A stretch of DNA of 64,000 bases. Source: Kryptolebias marmoratus (taxonomy: Eukaryota; Chordata; Actinopteri; Cyprinodontiformes; Rivulidae). A model generated the notes under the pieces. It was given only the letters and a program-made list of their open reading frames with translations, did not search any database and had not been told where the DNA came from. Of the stretch, positions 60,375 through 64,000 are shown in pieces. The first letter of the stretch is position 1; every line of letters starts with the position of its first letter. Position numbers and translations under genes: made by a program. Where the stretch lies: positions 8,420,163-8,484,162 of the forward strand of contig NC_051436.1 of NCBI RefSeq assembly GCF_001649575.2, given 5' to 3'.

Positions 60375-60990
60375 TTTTTTTTTTTTTAAATGCAGGATTT
60401 AGAAAAGCTGGTCATTCTGAAACTGACCTAATAAAGTACAAAAACTAGTGTTTATCTACAGTAAGTTATTTCAGTGGAAGTGATGCGTTCAGGAAAATGG
60501 ACTTAGAGTCAGTTTCTGGTAAATAAGCTACTCCACTCAAAGCAGGTATAGCACTGGACAGGCTGATGCTTGAGCCAGTTCCTGAGTTTTGTTTTAAACA
60601 GAGAAGAACCTAGCTTGTTTGTTTTGTTTTGTTATTTTTGTCCCTTTTTGTCTCTTCCCCCCCAAACAACCAGAGAGTCACATTGGAGCCATGTCTCTAT
60701 CTGATTTAAAACATCTCTTCCACTAAGTCTGATCCTCCTTCTGCTGTTTTCCGAAGTCCCGCAGAGGATCACCAAGCAGGGAGACAGTTTATCTACACAG
60801 ATCACAGGTTTTGTCTCGTTTTCTCTGCAAACAGATGTCTTCACAACACCAGTCTAGTTAATAAAAGCCGTTTTAAACAACAGTCCGTGTTTGTGAACAC
60901 TCTTTACAATGCCGACCAGCATATTTGAGCTCTGATTGATATTTGTAAACATGGGTGTCGCACACATCTGTAAACTCCAGCTGGTGATAT
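60375..60990. other. No gene seen
   Basis: A poly(T) tract starts at 60,370. The minus-strand frame at 60,632-60,844 has no recognised domain. Confidence 0.4.
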
Positions 60991-60994
60991 TAAA

Positions 60995-61270
60995 GCCTTG
61001 TCCACACTTAGTAGATTTTTTCATAAACAGTTTCCGCTGCATTTTCTCCTCTTTTCCACATGGAAATGGTTTTTGGAGAGAATGAAAGTTTTTAAAAATT
61101 AGTTAAAGTGGAAAATTAAAAAAAAAAAAAGTTTTGGTTGAATCTGCATGGACAGGAGAGACTAAGCTTCTCAAAAATTATGTCAGCACAGCCTACTGTG
61201 TGCATGACCCCCAGAAACCACAACAACAATGGAGGCGTTAGAACTAGATTTTCTGTCCATCTCTCTTTAT
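60995..61270. mobile_element. Degenerate MITE with a 'TTGTCCACAC' block
   Basis: GCCTTGTCCACACTTAGTAG, TTTCCACATGGAAATGG and AACAACAATGGAGGCGTTAG with CTAGATTTTCTGTCC follow the order of a common fish non-autonomous element, in which CTGTCCACACGAA and ACAATGGAGGCG are landmark blocks. Ends are not resolved. Confidence 0.4.
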
Positions 61271-61274
61271 CCTG

Positions 61275-62265
61275 ATCCTGTCACTGTTAAAAATTGTGTG
61301 CTGAAACGGGTTAATAACCTAGAAAATTGCAAATGGTATTAAAGAAAAAAAATTGAAGTATTTTTACCCAAACTAAGAACGTTCTTTCACTATATTAAGA
61401 AAAGTTTGTGAATATGAGCGTTCTCACCACCTAGTGGCTCAGAATGGGTATTTCATTGTTTTGGTTAGAATTATGAGGATGGTGAATTTTTAACAAATTT
61501 GAGAGAAAAACAATTATTAAGAGAAAAAAAACCCTCTGTATTCATGCATTTGGGGCCGGGCTGCTTAAAAAGGCATCTTAAAAGTTTATGATTTTAGTCA
61601 AAAACTTAAACAGTGAACATAGCTCTCACTGACGGGCTTTCACAACTCGACTGGTATTCAAACAAAAACCACAAGAATATGAGACACAATGAGCTCATGT
61701 TCCACTGCTACTTAGTCTTGTTAATATGTTGAAGCGCGGTATCGTTCTTGTTCTGTTCTAAATCAAAACTAGACTAAAAGCAAACTGTTTTCATTGGTTG
61801 CTGGTCTCTGTGAGCAAGCCTCCAGCTCCGGATCAAAGTGGTTGTTTTGCTCCGGCCTGGCAAAGAGTTGGTGCTGAGAAACCACAGCATTTTTTTGTTT
61901 TGGTTTTGGTTTGTTTTTTGTGTGTGTATGTGTGCTGGAGTAGGTGCTTTTGGCAGTTGAAACAAAAAGCCAAGTGGTGGTACGCAAACTCTGGAACCAG
62001 TTTGGTGGAAACAAAAAAACATGAGGAGTTATCCAACAAAATAAAAAAGGTTGATTCACTGAAATTCAGTGGTGAGTTTACAAACCCTCAAAGTAAGTGC
62101 CCAAACAAAACATATTTTTCAATTTAAGTACAAAAACACTTACTTTATAAATGCTGAGTCAGCATATAGTTTTGGTTTTGTATGTATGTTTTAGGATCAA
62201 ATCTTTGAATACTTTGGGGTATTTAAATTGGTAACATTTCAATATCAAAATGTTCAGGTTGATTT
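61275..62265. other. No gene seen
   Basis: Several overlapping frames at 61,769-62,127 on both strands without domains; a GT-rich patch near 61,900. Confidence 0.4.
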
Positions 62266-62269
62266 GGAA

Positions 62270-62580
62270 TACCTTTACAATATCTTTGGTATTTGTAACT
62301 TTTGTACTTTTCAAAATCTTTAAACATTTACAAATTTTCCTTATAGAAAGACTTTGAGATCTCTTTAGTTTCTTCAAACGCTGTTCGCTTTGAAATCTAC
62401 TCCAGCAAACCGGCTCTACTTTTTTTTTTTATTGCTATTTTTAATTTTGCTAATTTTATATTCTGTTCTGCTAGTTGTAACAAACAGTTCTGTTTCAGCT
62501 TCAACAAATTTCAGTGAAGTCATTCAGCCCTCAGCCTTTACTCTGCATTTTTGCAGAAAATTAAATTTTCTGTAGCCATA
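62270..62580 (+). repeat. Dispersed repeat family A, upstream module only
   Basis: GGTATTTGTAACTTTTGTAC, TTTGAGATCTCTTTAGTTTC, GAAATCTACTCCAGC, TCTGTTTCAGCTTCAACAAA and TTTCAGTGAAGTCATTCAGC match the upstream module at 41,120-41,470. It ends just where the GAATGC terminus would begin. Confidence 0.55.
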
Positions 62581-62584
62581 ACAA

Positions 62585-64000
62585 TCAATGATCACCTGGT
62601 GGTTTTATTGTTCTTCATTCACAAAAACTACTCGGTTCCCCTGGAAAATAAGCACATTGCGACTGTTTAAATTAAACAAAAAGTCATACTGACCCAGTGT
62701 GCTACAATGAAGTCTGTACACAGTTTACTTACGTCATATGTATTCACTGACACGGCTCACTATGTGTGACTGAATCATCCCTGCAGCTCAACGAGTATAA
62801 AATTAGCAAGCCATATACATGTCGATGTCAATACCCAGTGGGCCACCTTTGAGACGTTCTCAATGACTTTGATTGCTTTACTGAAATGCCAGTAGGACTG
62901 GGTTTAGTCAAAAGCTACTCAAAGACCTCAAAGCATGATTGACTATTTAAAAAATGAATCCAGGCTTTATTATTCTGCTGGAAGCTAAGAGTCCCTGAAC
63001 ACTTAGAGGCTAAAATAAAATAAAAAACAGAAGGACAAAAATATGACAAGGTGCGGAGTAAATGTGAGTCACAATGCCTGAATATTAAGAGAAGAAAGAG
63101 TAAGTGGAGAAATGAATGTCAATTAGTATGCGGTGATTGGCGAGGCCCTTTTGAGCCTCTCTCTTCAGGACACCACTTCTTTCAGGTGTCCTGTGCCACA
63201 GTGACGTAGTAAGATGAAAACTGCATCAAATTAGAAATCAGGGATGCCGACATGAATAAATTCATAAATGTCTATTTCTAAAAAAAAAAAAAAAAACTAT
63301 TTCGAAGGTTGAATTAAGTAAGTTTGCATAATTATTTCTAAAAGTGCATGTATCCTATTTTAAGGATAATGTTCTTTTGGTAATAAAAAAAGATTTACAT
63401 TTTAGAAAATATGCTCATCTTTTTGTTTTGAATAGAGTTTACATTTCACAGCACATTAAGTCATCCTAGCTTTGCATAAAAACGAGAAATGACTGGCTCT
63501 GTCCAAAAGGTAACAATAACAACCTGCCTGCCAGTGTTTTTGTCTGTTCTGATTGGCAGGTTTGCTTGTGTTTTCCTAATATGTCAATCAGCTCAATGCT
63601 TGAACATAAAAAAAACAAGCAAGGAGGAAAAAAAAAATGGGAAAAAATGTATATCATTAAGTCTTCATGAATCCAATTATAGCTGCCAGTTTGTTTGTTT
63701 GGTTTCTTCTTTTTATATTATTGTCAAACTGTTCTGTGTATGTTCTGAATGTGTAAGCCATCGTTGCTAGATTAAAATGTTTGCTGTCGGTAGCCAACCC
63801 AAAACAAGAATGAACAGAAATCTGGAGTATTTACATTGACTGATGGATGATGACAATATTACAAGCTGGTGTGATTATTACTACATATGTCCAGGTGTGT
63901 GTGTGGCATCAAACATGACAAAACCCAAATACCCTATAGGCTACAATATGGAAAGTAGCGATCCTTAAAGCTTTGCATTTGATCTACTCCTCAAATGGTA
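62585..64000. other. No gene seen; possible island 62,750-63,220
   Basis: The block 62,750-63,220 is more complex than its flanks. It holds a 9-bp perfect hairpin (CAGGACACC at 63,166-63,174 and GGTGTCCTG at 63,185-63,193) and a TGACGTAG CRE-like motif near 63,204. A poly(A) stretch lies at 63,281-63,297. The rest is AT-rich. Confidence 0.4.

Noticed and set aside
10750..64000. tRNA, rRNA or snRNA genes
   Set aside because: I saw no A/B-box pairs with a cloverleaf and no U-snRNA or rRNA landmark sequences; a covariance-model scan would be decisive.

Overview
The window looks like teleost fish genomic DNA: AT-rich, full of degraded fish-type interspersed repeats, with split genes using GT-AG introns, and with one 34-base assembly gap. 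It has two very different parts.

Positions 1 to about 10,750 are most of a large DNA transposon. Each end is built of about 21-bp tandem repeats, and the two ends are in inverted orientation (1-285 and 10,305-10,700). Between them lie two intact-looking, convergent, spliced genes. On the plus strand is a two-exon DDE integrase-type transposase (423-2219, 515 aa; D260, D317, E352). On the minus strand is a ten-exon HECT-type ubiquitin ligase (10,193 down to 3,944, 737 aa; ubiquitin-interacting motif at 340-355, active-site Cys705). I joined the exons by hand. All splice phases close, and each gene gives one uninterrupted reading frame. The element has itself been invaded. An L2-type LINE sits in intron 4 of the ligase with its tail directly on the splice donor. 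A short palindromic MITE and a duplicated copy of the ligase 3' end lie between the two genes. The left end of the element runs off the window.

Positions 10,750 to 64,000 hold no protein-coding gene that I can support. This is intergenic or intronic sequence with many decayed repeats. They include at least ten copies of one non-autonomous family, a decayed Tc1-like transposase gene near 34.7-35.3 kb, a hAT-like MITE with another repeat nested in it, and other common teleost repeats. Between them are islands of higher-complexity, GC-richer sequence (for example 14.8-15.1, 17.7-19.5, 31.4-33.3, 43.1-43.8, 55.6-56.5 and 59.1-59.7 kb). They look like conserved noncoding elements of a developmental regulatory landscape, but that cannot be shown from one sequence.

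The main biological interest is the pairing of an integrase-like transposase with a ubiquitin ligase inside one mobile element with minisatellite ends. My inference is that the transposase moves the element, and that the ligase either alters host or transposase protein turnover or helps the element persist.
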